The notes under the pieces are model-generated. The model saw nothing but the letters and a program-made list of their open reading frames with translations, ran no database searches and was not told the DNA's origin. Both the position numbers and the translations under genes were made by a program. 64,000 nt of DNA from Polycladomyces abyssicola (GTDB lineage Bacteria; Bacillota; Bacilli; Thermoactinomycetales; JIR-001): contig NZ_AP024601.1 of assembly GCF_018326425.1 (NCBI RefSeq), forward strand, positions 360,001 through 424,000, given 5' to 3'. Position 1 is the stretch's first letter, and each line of letters starts with the position of its first letter. Below are positions 30,735-39,477 of this stretch, piece by piece.

Positions 30735-30914
30735 ATGAAACATTTTACTACGGCGTTAAGCTTGAGAAAGGATAAGCCGTTTTTCGCCGTGAACTGTGCT
30801 GCGTTTGCCCATGATCTGGTGGCGAGTGAATTGTTTGTATATGCACCTCGACCGTTTACAGGCGGTCTTATAGAGGGTAAAGAGGGGGCTTTTCGAATCA
30901 GCGAATTTACTTGA
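30735..30914 (+). pseudogene. Remnant of a sigma-54-dependent activator (AAA+ domain fragment)
   Basis: A 59-codon frame reads RKDKPFFAVNCAAFAHDLVA, then SELFVYAPRPFTGG and EGKEGAFR. This matches the region after the Walker A motif of NtrC-type enhancer-binding proteins (KPFVAVNCAA...ESELFGYEKGAFTGA...GKKGLF), with the GAFTGA loop degraded to PFTGG. It ends in TGA immediately at the -35 of the paaA promoter. Everything before and after is missing, so it is a dead fragment of a former regulator. Confidence 0.75.
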
Positions 30915-30960
30915 CAGAATTTACGGTATATTTTACTATTACGTTAGATAAACGTTAGAC
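30911..30960 (+). promoter_or_regulatory. paaA promoter with repeated ACGTTAGA elements
   Basis: TTGACA (30911-30916), 17 bases, TACTAT (30934-30939) form a good sigma-A promoter. Directly after the -10 lie two direct repeats ACGTTAGA (around 30941 and 30952), in the same position as the TATTACGT sequences at the other promoters of the block. A repressor bound here would block transcription. Confidence 0.65.
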
Positions 30961-30989
30961 AAAAAAACATAATAGAGAGGTGGATCAAG

Positions 30990-31925
30990 ATGGAACAGGC
31001 TGCCCTCTTAAAAGAAAAAATCAAACAAGGTTTCATCGTTGAGAGAGTGGAGGATATGAACGAAGAATACCTCCAAGCCCTAAAACAAACTTTGTTGATT
31101 GTCGGAGATACAGAGTTATTAAGCGTTCCCCCGTTATTGACGGTTTATGACCAAGCTCCGACGTTGAACCATAAGATTACGGCTTTGGCCATCATGCAGG
31201 ATGAAATCGGTCACGCACACATCGCCTATCGGCTGTTAAAAGATCTGGGCGAGGATACCGATGAACTATTGTATAATCGTGCTCCGAACCGCTTTAAAAA
31301 CCCTTATGCTTTTGATTTTGAATTGTCTAACTGGATCGAATTGGGTGTCTTCAATGCGTTGTTTGATCGTGCCGGATACACTTTGTTGGGAGATGCCTAT
31401 GAACATACCTCTTATGGTCCCTGGAAACGGGCGTTGGTCAAAGTAGACAAGGAAGAGTTATTTCACCTGCGGAATGGCGAAATCATCATGAGATCTGCGA
31501 TGGAAGATCCTGAATTAAGAGAAGAAGTTCAACGCGCTGTGGACTGGATGTTTTTGATGGCCTTGGAATTCTTCGGTGTGGCGGATAATCTAAAAAAACG
31601 GTCTCAACAGCTTGAGTATAAGCTGAAAGGAAGAACAAATGACGAACTCCGTCAGAAATGGCTGTCCACGGCTGTGCCTTTCTGTGAATCAATCGGGGTC
31701 AAAGTACCGGCACATTATGATGAAAGAACCGGAAAATATGTCCTCGATGTTCCTTTCCCCTGCAAATTCGATGTAGAAAATAAAAAGTGGCTTTTTGATC
31801 AGCCGGATACTTGGGAGAATGTGATCAAGCGCTTTAAACAACGCGGGCCTCAAAACAAGCAGTTTGTTGAGAGAATTCAAAAAGGAGCCCGGGAATTGGA
31901 AGCCCTTCGAAAAGAGGTGAGCTGA
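30990..31925 (+). CDS. paaA: Phenylacetyl-CoA epoxidase-type catalytic subunit PaaA
   Basis: The 311-residue diiron protein matches PaaA in the key segments: APTLNHKITALAIMQDEIGHAH, TSYGPWKRALVKVDKEELFHLRN and LKGRTNDELRQKW, VKVPAHY. Candidate iron ligands are Glu42, Glu72-x2-His75 and Glu156-x2-His159, with Asp126 nearby. In the family, PaaA with PaaC and PaaB inserts one oxygen atom into the aromatic ring of phenylacetyl-CoA to form the 1,2-epoxide. Similarity to E. coli PaaA looks modest outside these motifs, so the true aryl-CoA substrate may differ. GAGAGGTGGATCAAG precedes the ATG. Confidence 0.88.
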   Translation: MEQAALLKEKIKQGFIVERVEDMNEEYLQALKQTLLIVGDTELLSVPPLLTVYDQAPTLNHKITALAIMQDEIGHAHIAYRLLKDLGEDTDELLYNRAPNRFKNPYAFDFELSNWIELGVFNALFDRAGYTLLGDAYEHTSYGPWKRALVKVDKEELFHLRNGEIIMRSAMEDPELREEVQRAVDWMFLMALEFFGVADNLKKRSQQLEYKLKGRTNDELRQKWLSTAVPFCESIGVKVPAHYDERTGKYVLDVPFPCKFDVENKKWLFDQPDTWENVIKRFKQRGPQNKQFVERIQKGARELEALRKEVS

Positions 31926-32242
31926 TGAAAGAAAATACACAAAGGTACTGGGATGCTTTAAAAGAGGTGATGGACCCTGAATTCCCGGTCAGTGTCGTAG
32001 ATATGGGACTTATCTATGACATTCAGGAAAATCAGGGTACGATCGACATCACCATGACCTATACCTCTGTCTCCTGTGCATGCATGGAATGGATCGAAGG
32101 AGATATCGAAAAACGGTTGTTGCAGGAGCCGGGTGTGAAAAAGGTTAACATCCAAGTGGTTTGGGATCCGCCTTGGACGGTTGACCGCTTAAGTCAAGAG
32201 GCCCGCGAAAAAATGAAGCACTGGGGGGTAAGTTCAAGATGA
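31925..32242 (+). CDS. paaD: PaaD, MIP18-like domain only (zinc ribbon missing)
   Basis: The 105-residue protein has the MIP18/SufT-type domain of PaaD: VMDPEFPVSVVDMGLIYDI and TYTSVSCACMEWIEGDI with Cys51 and Cys53, then VWDPPWTVDRLS. PaaD assists maturation of the epoxidase. Usual PaaD proteins are about 165 residues and end in a C-terminal four-Cys zinc ribbon; here the protein stops after the first domain, and a 63-residue protein that looks like the missing ribbon is encoded at 39724. It starts in the paaA stop (GATGA) behind AAGAGGTGAGCTG. Confidence 0.85.
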   Translation: MKENTQRYWDALKEVMDPEFPVSVVDMGLIYDIQENQGTIDITMTYTSVSCACMEWIEGDIEKRLLQEPGVKKVNIQVVWDPPWTVDRLSQEAREKMKHWGVSSR

Positions 32243-32472
32243 GTGCGCATAGTGAAAGACGGCATGAATTTGACGTTTTCGCTCGCGTTAAACGTGGAGA
32301 CAATTTAATCCATATCGGTACAGTGGAAGCGGAAACGGAAGATTTGGCCAAAGTGTATGCCACCTTCACTTACGATGAAGAAGACTGGGTCGAAATGTGT
32401 GTCATCCGGAGAGACCAATTGCATTGGGTGAGAAGGCCGCAAGGCTTATTTGCAAAGGAGGGAGTTTCGTGA
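32239..32472 (+). CDS. paaB: Phenylacetyl-CoA epoxidase subunit PaaB
   Basis: The 77-residue protein has the PaaB pattern: HEFDVFARVKRGDNLIHIGTVEA, then DLAKVYATFTYDEEDWVEMCVIRRDQLHWV. PaaB is a small bridging subunit of the PaaABC oxygenase. It overlaps paaD at its start (ATGA) and paaC at its end (GTGA), indicating tight translational coupling. E. coli PaaB is about 95 residues, so this one is slightly short. Confidence 0.87.
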   Translation: MSAHSERRHEFDVFARVKRGDNLIHIGTVEAETEDLAKVYATFTYDEEDWVEMCVIRRDQLHWVRRPQGLFAKEGVS

Positions 32473-33125
32473 GTATGGCAGAACAAACAGCAGGTTTGAA
32501 GGCGTTTATTGAACTGCTTGAAACGGTTGCCGACAATAAGTATGTACTCGGTGATCGGCTTGTCGAGGTTGGTGTCAGCGGGCCGAACCTTGAAGCAACA
32601 CTGTCTGCGATTGCGATGGCTCAAGGGGAATTGGGTCATGCAAGATTGCTTTATAACTGGACTTTTGATTTGAAAGGCCATAAGGGAAAAAAACCTAATA
32701 TCGAAAAACAGACAGGAAAAGCATTCAAAGGCGTAGAGGAAGTTCACAACTGGATTTCACTCATTGCCGCCTTGTTCACAGTCAATACGGCGATGGATTT
32801 GGTGCTAAAATCCGTGCTTGAGGCCAATCATGCGGAAATCGCAACACGGGTTAACAAACTATTAAGAGAACAGAAAGAGCACATTATTTATTCCCGAAAT
32901 TGGGCACAGCAACTACTGAAAGACAGAGGAGCGGTTCCGCGGAAGTTCAAGGAAGCATTAGATCAGATCATTCCTGAAGTTGAGGCTTGGATCAAAGCTA
33001 TTGAACAAAAAACGGAACTAGTTGATGAAGGTTATATTTCAAGAGAATCATATTTATACCAAAAATTTCATCATAAGTTAAAAGAAGTATTTATTCAGGA
33101 ACTAACCGGTGTGGAGAGTGCTTAA
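32469..33125 (+). CDS. paaC: Phenylacetyl-CoA epoxidase structural subunit PaaC
   Basis: The 218-residue helical protein resembles PaaC, the non-catalytic partner of PaaA: LIELLETVADNKYVLGDRLVEVG-like N-terminus, AIAMAQGELGHARLLYNW (about 60-77), and the conserved EQKEHIIYSRNWAQQLL. PaaC keeps a ferritin-like fold but lacks a full diiron site. The GTG at 32469 has GGAGGGAGTTTC at good spacing; ATG 32475 is an alternative. There is no PaaE gene after it; a crotonase gene follows instead. Confidence 0.85.
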   Translation: MSMAEQTAGLKAFIELLETVADNKYVLGDRLVEVGVSGPNLEATLSAIAMAQGELGHARLLYNWTFDLKGHKGKKPNIEKQTGKAFKGVEEVHNWISLIAALFTVNTAMDLVLKSVLEANHAEIATRVNKLLREQKEHIIYSRNWAQQLLKDRGAVPRKFKEALDQIIPEVEAWIKAIEQKTELVDEGYISRESYLYQKFHHKLKEVFIQELTGVESA

Positions 33126-33126
33126 A

Positions 33127-33906
33127 ATGTCTTCGCACGGAGTAATTTTCGAAATCCGAGATAATATAGGAATCGTAAAACTGAATAATCCCGCTCGTGC
33201 CAATGCATTAAGTGGATTTTTGGTAAAAGATCTGGCATCTCAAATTAAAGAATTATCAGTGAATCGCGATCTTCGTGCGGTTATCTTTACGGCCGGTGAA
33301 AGCAAAGCTTTTTGCGCGGGCGCGGATTTAAAAGAACGACAAAGCATGAATGAACAAGAAATTATCTCATACGTCAGGTTATTAAGAAAAACATTTGATG
33401 AAATTGCCGCTTTGCCCATGCCTACCATTGCGGCCATCAGAGGGTTGGCATTAGGTGGAGGATGTGAACTCGCTCTCTCTTGCGACTTGCGAGTGATGGA
33501 AGAAGATGCCCTCATCGGTTTGACAGAAGTTTCTTGGGGAATTATTCCCGGAGCAGGCGGGACTCAGAGACTCCCTCGATTAGTGGGAGTTGGAATGGCG
33601 AAGAAGTTAATTTACACTGCGGCAAAATTAAGCGCAAAAGAAGCTTTTGAGATCAATCTGGTTGAAGAGGTTTGCTCATCTGGTCAGGCCGAATTGAAAG
33701 CGCTTCAAATTGCGGATGAAATCGCTAAGAACTCCCCGAATTCTGTTCGTCTGGCAAAACTGGCGATTGACAGTTTTTCTAAAAATCAGCTGCAACAAGG
33801 GTTGGAAGCGGAATGGGATTGTTATAAGCAAACCATAAACCATGCCGATCGGTTGGAAGGTTTGGCTGCATTCAGGGAGAAGCGCAAGCCTAACTATTCA
33901 TCATGA
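33127..33906 (+). CDS. Enoyl-CoA hydratase/isomerase family protein (PaaF/PaaG-like)
   Basis: This 259-residue crotonase has AFCAGADLKERQ (oxyanion hole), GGGCELALSCD and GLTEVSWGIIPGAGGTQRLPRL, so both hydratase glutamates are present. Position directly after paaC suggests a role as 2,3-dehydroadipyl-CoA hydratase or ring isomerase. ATG 33127 was chosen; the frame is open upstream but overlaps paaC. The exact reaction is not assignable from sequence alone. Confidence 0.83.
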   Translation: MSSHGVIFEIRDNIGIVKLNNPARANALSGFLVKDLASQIKELSVNRDLRAVIFTAGESKAFCAGADLKERQSMNEQEIISYVRLLRKTFDEIAALPMPTIAAIRGLALGGGCELALSCDLRVMEEDALIGLTEVSWGIIPGAGGTQRLPRLVGVGMAKKLIYTAAKLSAKEAFEINLVEEVCSSGQAELKALQIADEIAKNSPNSVRLAKLAIDSFSKNQLQQGLEAEWDCYKQTINHADRLEGLAAFREKRKPNYSS

Positions 33907-33931
33907 TGAATCCAAAGAGGAGGAACTTCTA

Positions 33932-34732
33932 ATGTCAGTTGCAACCACAATCAAAAAGGAAAATCTAACACTGGTTAAGGATAACGGGATCGCTGAAATC
34001 CATCTTCACATTAATAAAACCAACTCTTACAACCTCGACTTTTACAAAGAACTGAATGCAGCCATTGACGAGATCCGCTTTGACCCGGAAATAAAAGTGG
34101 TTGTTCTCATGAGTGATATGCCGAAATTCTTTTCTGCCGGGGCGGACATTCACTTTTTGAAAGCATCGGAACCGCGCTTTAAGACGCAATTCTGCTTATT
34201 CTGCAATGAAACGCTGGACAAAATTGCCCGTTCGCCCCAAGTCTATATTGCCTGCCTGGAAGGGCATACGGTGGGCGGCGGGCTGGAAATGGCCCTTGGC
34301 TGCGATCTTCGCTTCATGGGAGATGAAGCAGGAAAAATCGGACTTCCAGAAGTTACCCTGGGAGTGCTGGCCGGGACGGGCGGAACGCAGCGGCTGGCCC
34401 GCCTTGTCGGATACTCCCGGGCGCTGGATATGAATATTACCGGCGATTTGCTGACCCCGCATGAAGCGTTGGAAATCGGCCTGGTGAATAAAGTGTTCCC
34501 GCAAGCGGAAACAAGGGCGAAAACGCTGGAGTACGCGAGAAAGATCGCGAAAAGCGCCACCTATGCTGTATCCAACATTAAGCTGTCGATCATGAACGGA
34601 AAGGAAATGCCGCTCAATGTGGCCATCCGCTACGAAGGGGAACTGCAAAATCTTCTGTTCCGCTCCGAAGATGCCAAAGAAGGACTAAGCGCATTCATAG
34701 AAAAACGCCAACCCGATTGGCAAGGTGTTTAA
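33932..34732 (+). CDS. Enoyl-CoA hydratase/isomerase family protein (copy 2)
   Basis: This 266-residue paralogue of the hydratase at 29727 shares TQFCLFCNETLDK and the two Glu motifs (GGGLEMALGCD, GLPEVTLG). From about 34209 to the end the DNA is almost identical to the truncated copy at 44323, and this 3' part is visibly richer in GC than the 5' third, so the gene looks like a mosaic or a target of gene conversion. GAGGAGGAACTTCTA precedes the ATG. It is likely co-transcribed with the oxygenase genes and the ligase. Confidence 0.85.
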   Translation: MSVATTIKKENLTLVKDNGIAEIHLHINKTNSYNLDFYKELNAAIDEIRFDPEIKVVVLMSDMPKFFSAGADIHFLKASEPRFKTQFCLFCNETLDKIARSPQVYIACLEGHTVGGGLEMALGCDLRFMGDEAGKIGLPEVTLGVLAGTGGTQRLARLVGYSRALDMNITGDLLTPHEALEIGLVNKVFPQAETRAKTLEYARKIAKSATYAVSNIKLSIMNGKEMPLNVAIRYEGELQNLLFRSEDAKEGLSAFIEKRQPDWQGV

Positions 34733-34860
34733 TGATAAAATCACACGGATTTACGACAAATCTATTCCCGTTATTGTTAAAGACGGGGTTCCCGTCCCCC
34801 GGACCCCGGTCTTTCTCCCTTTTATCTCATTTATTGAAAAGAGGCTAAGGGGATGATGAG

Positions 34861-36426
34861 ATGGATTTGCGCGGAATCGGCTTACCTTATAATGCTTCCA
34901 CCAGGTTTATCGAAGAAAATGTGAATAAGGGTCTGGGAGATAAAGTTGCCATCTACTTTCGTGATGAACAAATCACCTATAGGCAAATGCAAAAGAGAGT
35001 CAACCAGGTGGGCAACATGCTGAAAACACTTGGTTTAAAGATGGAAAACCGGGTTCTGATCAACTGTCATGATACGCCGGAGTTCATTTACTCGTTTTTT
35101 GGTTCCATCAAAATAGGGGCTGTACCCATTCCGGTGAATACAATGATGCAACCGTCTGACTATGAATATTACCTAAACAATAGTCGTGCCAGGGCTTTGA
35201 TTATTCATCAAGATCTTTGGGAGAATATACAGCATTTAAGAAAGCGTTTTATTTACCTCGAACATGTAATTGTCATTTCTGAAAGCGATGTCAAAACAGT
35301 TGAAGGAACTCTAAGCTTCTATGAAATGATGGAGCAAGCAAGCGAAGATCTGAAACCCTGCCACACTCAATATGATGATTCAGCTTTTTGGCTGTTTAGT
35401 TCAGGAAGTACCGGGAATCCCAAAGGTGTCATACATTTGCAGCACGATATGGAATTTGCCTTAAATAGCTATGCGAAAAATATTTTAAAACTAACAGAAA
35501 ACGATATATGTTTTTCCGCATCCAAACTATTCTTTGCCTATGGATTGGGAGGCGGCATGTATTTCCCGTTTGGAGTAGGGGCGTCAACGGTTTTGGTTCC
35601 TGAACGACCCACTCCCGAAGTTGTACTGCAAGCGATCGAAAAGTATAAGCCTACCGTTTTCTTTGGAGTCCCCACTCTTTATGGCCATATGATTGATTTT
35701 ACGGAGAAAAACAATAAACGTTATGATCTCTCTTCTGTTCGAATTTGTGTATCTGCAGGCGAACCTCTTCCAGTGGTATTTCTACGTAAGTGGAAATATC
35801 TCTATAACCTGGATATATTGGATGGGATCGGATCTACAGAAGCCCTCCATATTTACCTCTCAAATCGAATCGGCGATATCCGGGAGGGAAGTTCCGGTAA
35901 GATTGTACCTGGATTTGAGGCCAAAATTGTAAATGAAGAGGGAAATCCTCTGCCGCCAAATGAAGTTGGCGATCTGCTGATTCGCGGAGACAGCATTGCG
36001 CATGGATACTGGAACTTGCATGAACAGAACAAGCAGAAGTTTCTGGGGGAATGGTTTCATACAGGAGATAAATTTTATCGGGATGATGATGGGTATTTCT
36101 GGTATTGCGGCAGGTCTGACGATATGCTAAAGGTTGGCGGAATTTGGGTTTCCCCGGTAGAAATAGAAAATTGTTTATTGCAGCATGAGGCGGTGTTAGA
36201 GGTAGCTGTTGTGGGAGTGACCAACGAAAATGATCTCGTCATGCCAAAAGCGTACATAGTTTTGAAGGATGGCGTAGATCCGTCAGAAAACCTGGCCAAA
36301 GAATTGAAAGAGTTTACCAAGCAGCATTTGGCACGTTATAAATATCCTCGCATCATCGAATTTGTAGATGCCCTTCCCAAAACAACAACCGGCAAGATTC
36401 AGCGTTTTAAATTCAGGATTAGTTAA
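34861..36426 (+). CDS. Benzoate-CoA ligase family AMP-forming ligase (copy 2)
   Basis: The 521-residue paralogue of the ligase at 28049 has FSSGSTGNPKGVIHLQHD, DGIGSTEALHIYLSN, YCGRSDDMLKVGGIWVSP and KTTTGKIQRFKF. Two such ligases in one cluster, each next to a copy of the same hydratase, point to an old block duplication, possibly with different acid specificities. GGGGATGATGAG precedes the ATG. It takes the place of PaaK, which is absent from this window. Confidence 0.88.
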   Translation: MDLRGIGLPYNASTRFIEENVNKGLGDKVAIYFRDEQITYRQMQKRVNQVGNMLKTLGLKMENRVLINCHDTPEFIYSFFGSIKIGAVPIPVNTMMQPSDYEYYLNNSRARALIIHQDLWENIQHLRKRFIYLEHVIVISESDVKTVEGTLSFYEMMEQASEDLKPCHTQYDDSAFWLFSSGSTGNPKGVIHLQHDMEFALNSYAKNILKLTENDICFSASKLFFAYGLGGGMYFPFGVGASTVLVPERPTPEVVLQAIEKYKPTVFFGVPTLYGHMIDFTEKNNKRYDLSSVRICVSAGEPLPVVFLRKWKYLYNLDILDGIGSTEALHIYLSNRIGDIREGSSGKIVPGFEAKIVNEEGNPLPPNEVGDLLIRGDSIAHGYWNLHEQNKQKFLGEWFHTGDKFYRDDDGYFWYCGRSDDMLKVGGIWVSPVEIENCLLQHEAVLEVAVVGVTNENDLVMPKAYIVLKDGVDPSENLAKELKEFTKQHLARYKYPRIIEFVDALPKTTTGKIQRFKFRIS

Positions 36427-36478
36427 AAGTCTACATTCTGACATATCATTTCATAATATTTTGAGGTGAATTTATGTT

Positions 36479-36571
36479 ATGAATAAAAGAAAACTAGTTA
36501 GTTTACAAAAAGCGATTTCTGATTTTATTTCAGATAACGAGTCCATTGTGATCGGGGCTTGTCTGGAACCA
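36479..36571 (+). pseudogene. 5' remnant of a second CoA-transferase alpha-subunit gene
   Basis: The first 31 codons read RKLVSLQKAISDFISDNE and SIVIGACLEP, aligning with the alpha-subunit opening SLEDAVSRHIQNGDSVVMGACLES at 28029. A ribosome binding site (TTGAGGTGAATTTATGTT) is retained. Homology ends after GACLEP, where the frame runs on into the thioesterase gene in another reading frame. The remainder of the transferase genes has been deleted. Confidence 0.75.
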
Positions 36572-36599
36572 ATCAGGACGTCAGAGGAGGAAGTAAAAA

Positions 36600-37049
36600 A
36601 TGAGACAGAACCAATTTCAGATACGAGTCAATTGGGGAGATACCGACAAGGCTGGAATCGTCTATTATCCCAATTACTTTAAATGGTTTGATATCGCCGG
36701 ACATCAGTTTTTCAGAAGTGTAGGATTATCCCCTGCAAAACTTGCCGCCGAACAGCAGATTATTCTGCCTCTTCTGGATGCCCGTTGTACGTTCGAAAAA
36801 CCATTATATTACGATGATATTATTACCATTCAAACGCAGGTAGCAGAAATCAATCGCAAAACGATTAAGCTTCATCACGAAGTATACCGGGGTGATACAA
36901 GAACCGGTTACGGGTATGAGCTGCGCGGATGGGTGAAGCAAGAAGAGGGGAAAATCTTTTCCGTCCCTATTCCCGATGAGGTGAAAGAGATTCTGCAAAA
37001 AGAAGGACCCGGAGAATTCAGTCAAATCAATCCGTGGTTAAATGCCTAA
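36600..37049 (+). CDS. 4-hydroxybenzoyl-CoA-thioesterase-type acyl-CoA thioesterase
   Basis: The 149-residue hotdog-fold protein has VNWGDTDKAGIVYYPNYFKW; Asp16 aligns with the catalytic Asp17 of Pseudomonas 4-hydroxybenzoyl-CoA thioesterase (motif GDCDPAGIV-YPNY). It is the intact counterpart of the pseudogene at 24845. In aryl-CoA pathways such enzymes release stalled aryl-CoA and recover CoA. GAGGAGGAAGTAAAAA precedes the ATG. It replaces PaaI, which has a different hotdog sequence type. Confidence 0.88.
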   Translation: MRQNQFQIRVNWGDTDKAGIVYYPNYFKWFDIAGHQFFRSVGLSPAKLAAEQQIILPLLDARCTFEKPLYYDDIITIQTQVAEINRKTIKLHHEVYRGDTRTGYGYELRGWVKQEEGKIFSVPIPDEVKEILQKEGPGEFSQINPWLNA

Positions 37050-37073
37050 ATAGTATGTATAGGAGGACACACG

Positions 37074-38093
37074 ATGAAACTGAAGCGTGATGATAAGGTA
37101 TTTGACATCACCATTATCGGTGGAGGACCGACCGGGCTTTTTGCTGCTTTCTATGCAGGCATGCGTAAATGCAGCGTAAAGATTATAGAAAGTATGCCGC
37201 AACTGGGAGGGCAGTTAGCCGCTCTATACCCGGAAAAATATATTTATGATGTCGCCGGTTTTCCGAAGGTGCGTGCCCAAGAATTAGTGAACGCTTTGCA
37301 AGAACAGGCGATGCAATTTGAACCGGCTGTTGCCCTTGAAGAGCGTGTATTAGATGTACAAAAGTATGAGGATCAATTTGAAATCACTACGGATAAAGGG
37401 GTTCATTTCTCCAAAGCGATCATTATTGCGGCAGGCGCCGGAGCTTTCGAGCCCAGACGTTTGGAACATCCGAAAGCGGCCAACTTCGAAGAGAAAAATC
37501 TTCACTACTTTGTCAAAGACATCAATGCATTTGCCGAAAAGAGAGTCGTGGTGTTCGGCGGTGGAGATTCAGCCGTAGACTGGGCATTAATGTTAGAGCC
37601 CGTCGCCAAGGAGGTTCATCTTGTTCACCGCAGGGATAAATTTCGCGCCCATGAACATAGTGTCGAAACTCTCAAGAACTCTCGCGTTCATATATTAACT
37701 CCTTATGAACTCAAAGATTTGCTGGGAAATGAAAAAATCGAAAAAGTGGTAATCCGAAATAACAAGACGAGCGAAGAAAAAACATTGGAAGTGGATTCGG
37801 TCATTGTGAACTTTGGCTTTGTTACCTCGCTGGGACCGATTAAAGAGTGGGGCCTCGAACTGGAAAAAGGAGGCATCCTAGTCAACTCCAAAATGGAAAC
37901 CAATATTCCCGGTATATACGCTGCCGGGGATATCGCGACCTATCCGGGAAAAGTAAAATTAATCGCGGTCGGTTTTGGCGAGGCGCCTACAGCTGTTAAT
38001 AATGCGAAGGCATACATTGATCCGCAAGCCAGGTTGCAGCCCGGGCACAGCAGCTCGATGGATTTTGGAAAAAAGGTGGTTCATATGGGCTGA
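37074..38093 (+). CDS. Ferredoxin/flavodoxin-NADP+ reductase, thioredoxin-reductase type (YumC-like)
   Basis: The 339-residue flavoprotein has the FAD motif [16 protein letters not shown] (about 14-29), [20 protein letters not shown], the NADPH motif [14 protein letters not shown] (about 160-173) and the second FAD motif [13 protein letters not shown]. It lacks the CxxC of thioredoxin reductase, fitting the ferredoxin-NADP+ reductase 2 group. PaaE, the fused flavin/iron-sulfur reductase, is missing here, so this enzyme may feed electrons to the oxygenase through a ferredoxin encoded elsewhere (inference). TAGGAGGACACACG precedes the ATG. Confidence 0.88.
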   Translation: MKLKRDDKVFDITIIGGGPTGLFAAFYAGMRKCSVKIIESMPQLGGQLAALYPEKYIYDVAGFPKVRAQELVNALQEQAMQFEPAVALEERVLDVQKYEDQFEITTDKGVHFSKAIIIAAGAGAFEPRRLEHPKAANFEEKNLHYFVKDINAFAEKRVVVFGGGDSAVDWALMLEPVAKEVHLVHRRDKFRAHEHSVETLKNSRVHILTPYELKDLLGNEKIEKVVIRNNKTSEEKTLEVDSVIVNFGFVTSLGPIKEWGLELEKGGILVNSKMETNIPGIYAAGDIATYPGKVKLIAVGFGEAPTAVNNAKAYIDPQARLQPGHSSSMDFGKKVVHMG

Positions 38094-38116
38094 TCTGTCA
38101 AATTCAAAACGGTGTA

Positions 38117-38150
38117 ACGGTGTATAAAGTCCTTTTATACACCGTTTTTT
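38117..38150 (+). terminator. Terminator after the reductase gene
   Basis: ACGGTGTATAAA pairs with TTTATACACCGT around GTCCT and is followed by six T's. It ends the transcript that begins at paaA or at an internal promoter. Confidence 0.9.
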
Positions 38151-38208
38151 AAAGCTTCAGTTCTTTTCGAGGCGGAAAGTTAACAAAAATGTTTTGGAGG
38201 ATTATTAA

Positions 38209-39216
38209 ATGATGAAACGAAAAAGTGTAGGAATTTTAGCAACAGGTTCTTATGTTCCTGAAAAAGTATTAACCAATTATGAATTAGAAAAGATGGTGGA
38301 TACATCAAATGAATGGATTGTATCCCGAACAGGAATTCAAGAAAGAAGGATTGTTTCTGAGGAGCAAGCTTCATCCGATTTAGGGTATGAAGCTGCGGTA
38401 AGAGCCCTAAAAAAAGCCGGTGTCAGGGCAGAACAATTGGATTTAATCATTGTGACCACCGTTACACCTGATACATCTTTTCCTTCAACCGCCAACATTT
38501 TGCAGCATCGTTTAGGGGCCGAAAAGGCGGCTTCCTTTGATTTGGCTGCTGCTTGCTCCGGCTTCCTTTATGGGATCACAACAGCGGCCCAATTTATTGA
38601 AACCGGACTTTATCGGTACGTTTTGGTTGTGGGGGTTGATTGTTTATCTAAAATCGTGGATTGGACCGACCGGAACACATGTATTCTATTCGGAGATGGT
38701 GCCGGAGCGACGCTTCTGGGATGCGTGGAGGATGGCTACGGTTTCAAATCGTTCGATCTCGGATCAGACGGAAGCGGCGGTGATTTATTAAAAGTCCCTG
38801 CTGGCGGATCAAGGCTCCCTGCAAGTATCAAGACTGTTTCAAACCGTCAGCATTATATTCAAATGTCAGGTTCCGATGTATTTAAGTTTGCCGTACGCGT
38901 GATGGAAAGTTCAGCGAAATCAGTGATGGAAAAAGCCGGTTTAACCATAGAAGATATAGACTATCTCGTTCCGCATCAGGCTAATATTCGCATCATCGAC
39001 TCCGCAGTAAAACGCCTTGGGATCTCTCATGACAAAGTAGCAGTAAATCTGAACCGATACGGAAATATGTCAGCCGCTTCCATACCGGTTGCGCTAGATG
39101 AGTTAGTCGAGAACGGAAAGATTAAAGCAGGTGACCATCTGCTATTGGTTGGCTTTGGAGGCGGGCTTACCTGGGGTGCCTCTATTCTTAGATGGAATAC
39201 AAATGAACAAATATAA
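38209..39216 (+). CDS. Beta-ketoacyl-ACP synthase III (FabH-like)
   Basis: The 335-residue KAS III has the full triad: Cys116 in AAACSGFLYG, His256 in VPHQANIRI and Asn286 in RYGNMSAAS. It opens GILATGSYVPEKVLTN as FabH does. FabH primes fatty-acid synthesis with acetyl- or branched acyl-CoA. Its presence as a single-gene unit inside an aromatic catabolic block is unusual; it might condense a pathway acyl-CoA, or simply be an inserted lipid gene. TTGGAGGATTATTAA precedes two ATGs (38209 and 38212). Confidence 0.88.
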   Translation: MMKRKSVGILATGSYVPEKVLTNYELEKMVDTSNEWIVSRTGIQERRIVSEEQASSDLGYEAAVRALKKAGVRAEQLDLIIVTTVTPDTSFPSTANILQHRLGAEKAASFDLAAACSGFLYGITTAAQFIETGLYRYVLVVGVDCLSKIVDWTDRNTCILFGDGAGATLLGCVEDGYGFKSFDLGSDGSGGDLLKVPAGGSRLPASIKTVSNRQHYIQMSGSDVFKFAVRVMESSAKSVMEKAGLTIEDIDYLVPHQANIRIIDSAVKRLGISHDKVAVNLNRYGNMSAASIPVALDELVENGKIKAGDHLLLVGFGGGLTWGASILRWNTNEQI

Positions 39217-39477
39217 AGCAAGATTATATGTAACTTCAAGTATTAAGTCAATCCGTTATTATCTGAGCATAGCCTTTCAATCGATTGATGAAACTCAGTT
39301 TGAAGGCTGCTGTTGAGCTTGAAAGAGAGTGTTTAAATGCTTAAATGTGGAAAGTTATGGATCCCTACTTTTATCTTTGTTGTTCAAATCCATCGATGGT
39401 ACTTTTTCTAATCCCATCATTTGGCTCAAGAACAAGTACATTAAAACACCCGTCCACAAGTTTGCAAAAGGTAGGTA
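39217..39477. other. Gene-free segment downstream of the FabH-like gene
   Basis: No convincing gene is present. AGCCTTTCAA and GTTTGAAGGCT (about 39275-39312) can form a hairpin without a T-run. The rest is AT-rich sequence bordering an antiporter remnant. Confidence 0.4.

Noticed and set aside
32469-33125. PaaC considered as BoxB-type benzoyl-CoA oxygenase
   Set aside because: At 218 residues it is less than half the size of BoxB and has PaaC-type helical motifs next to paaA and paaB.
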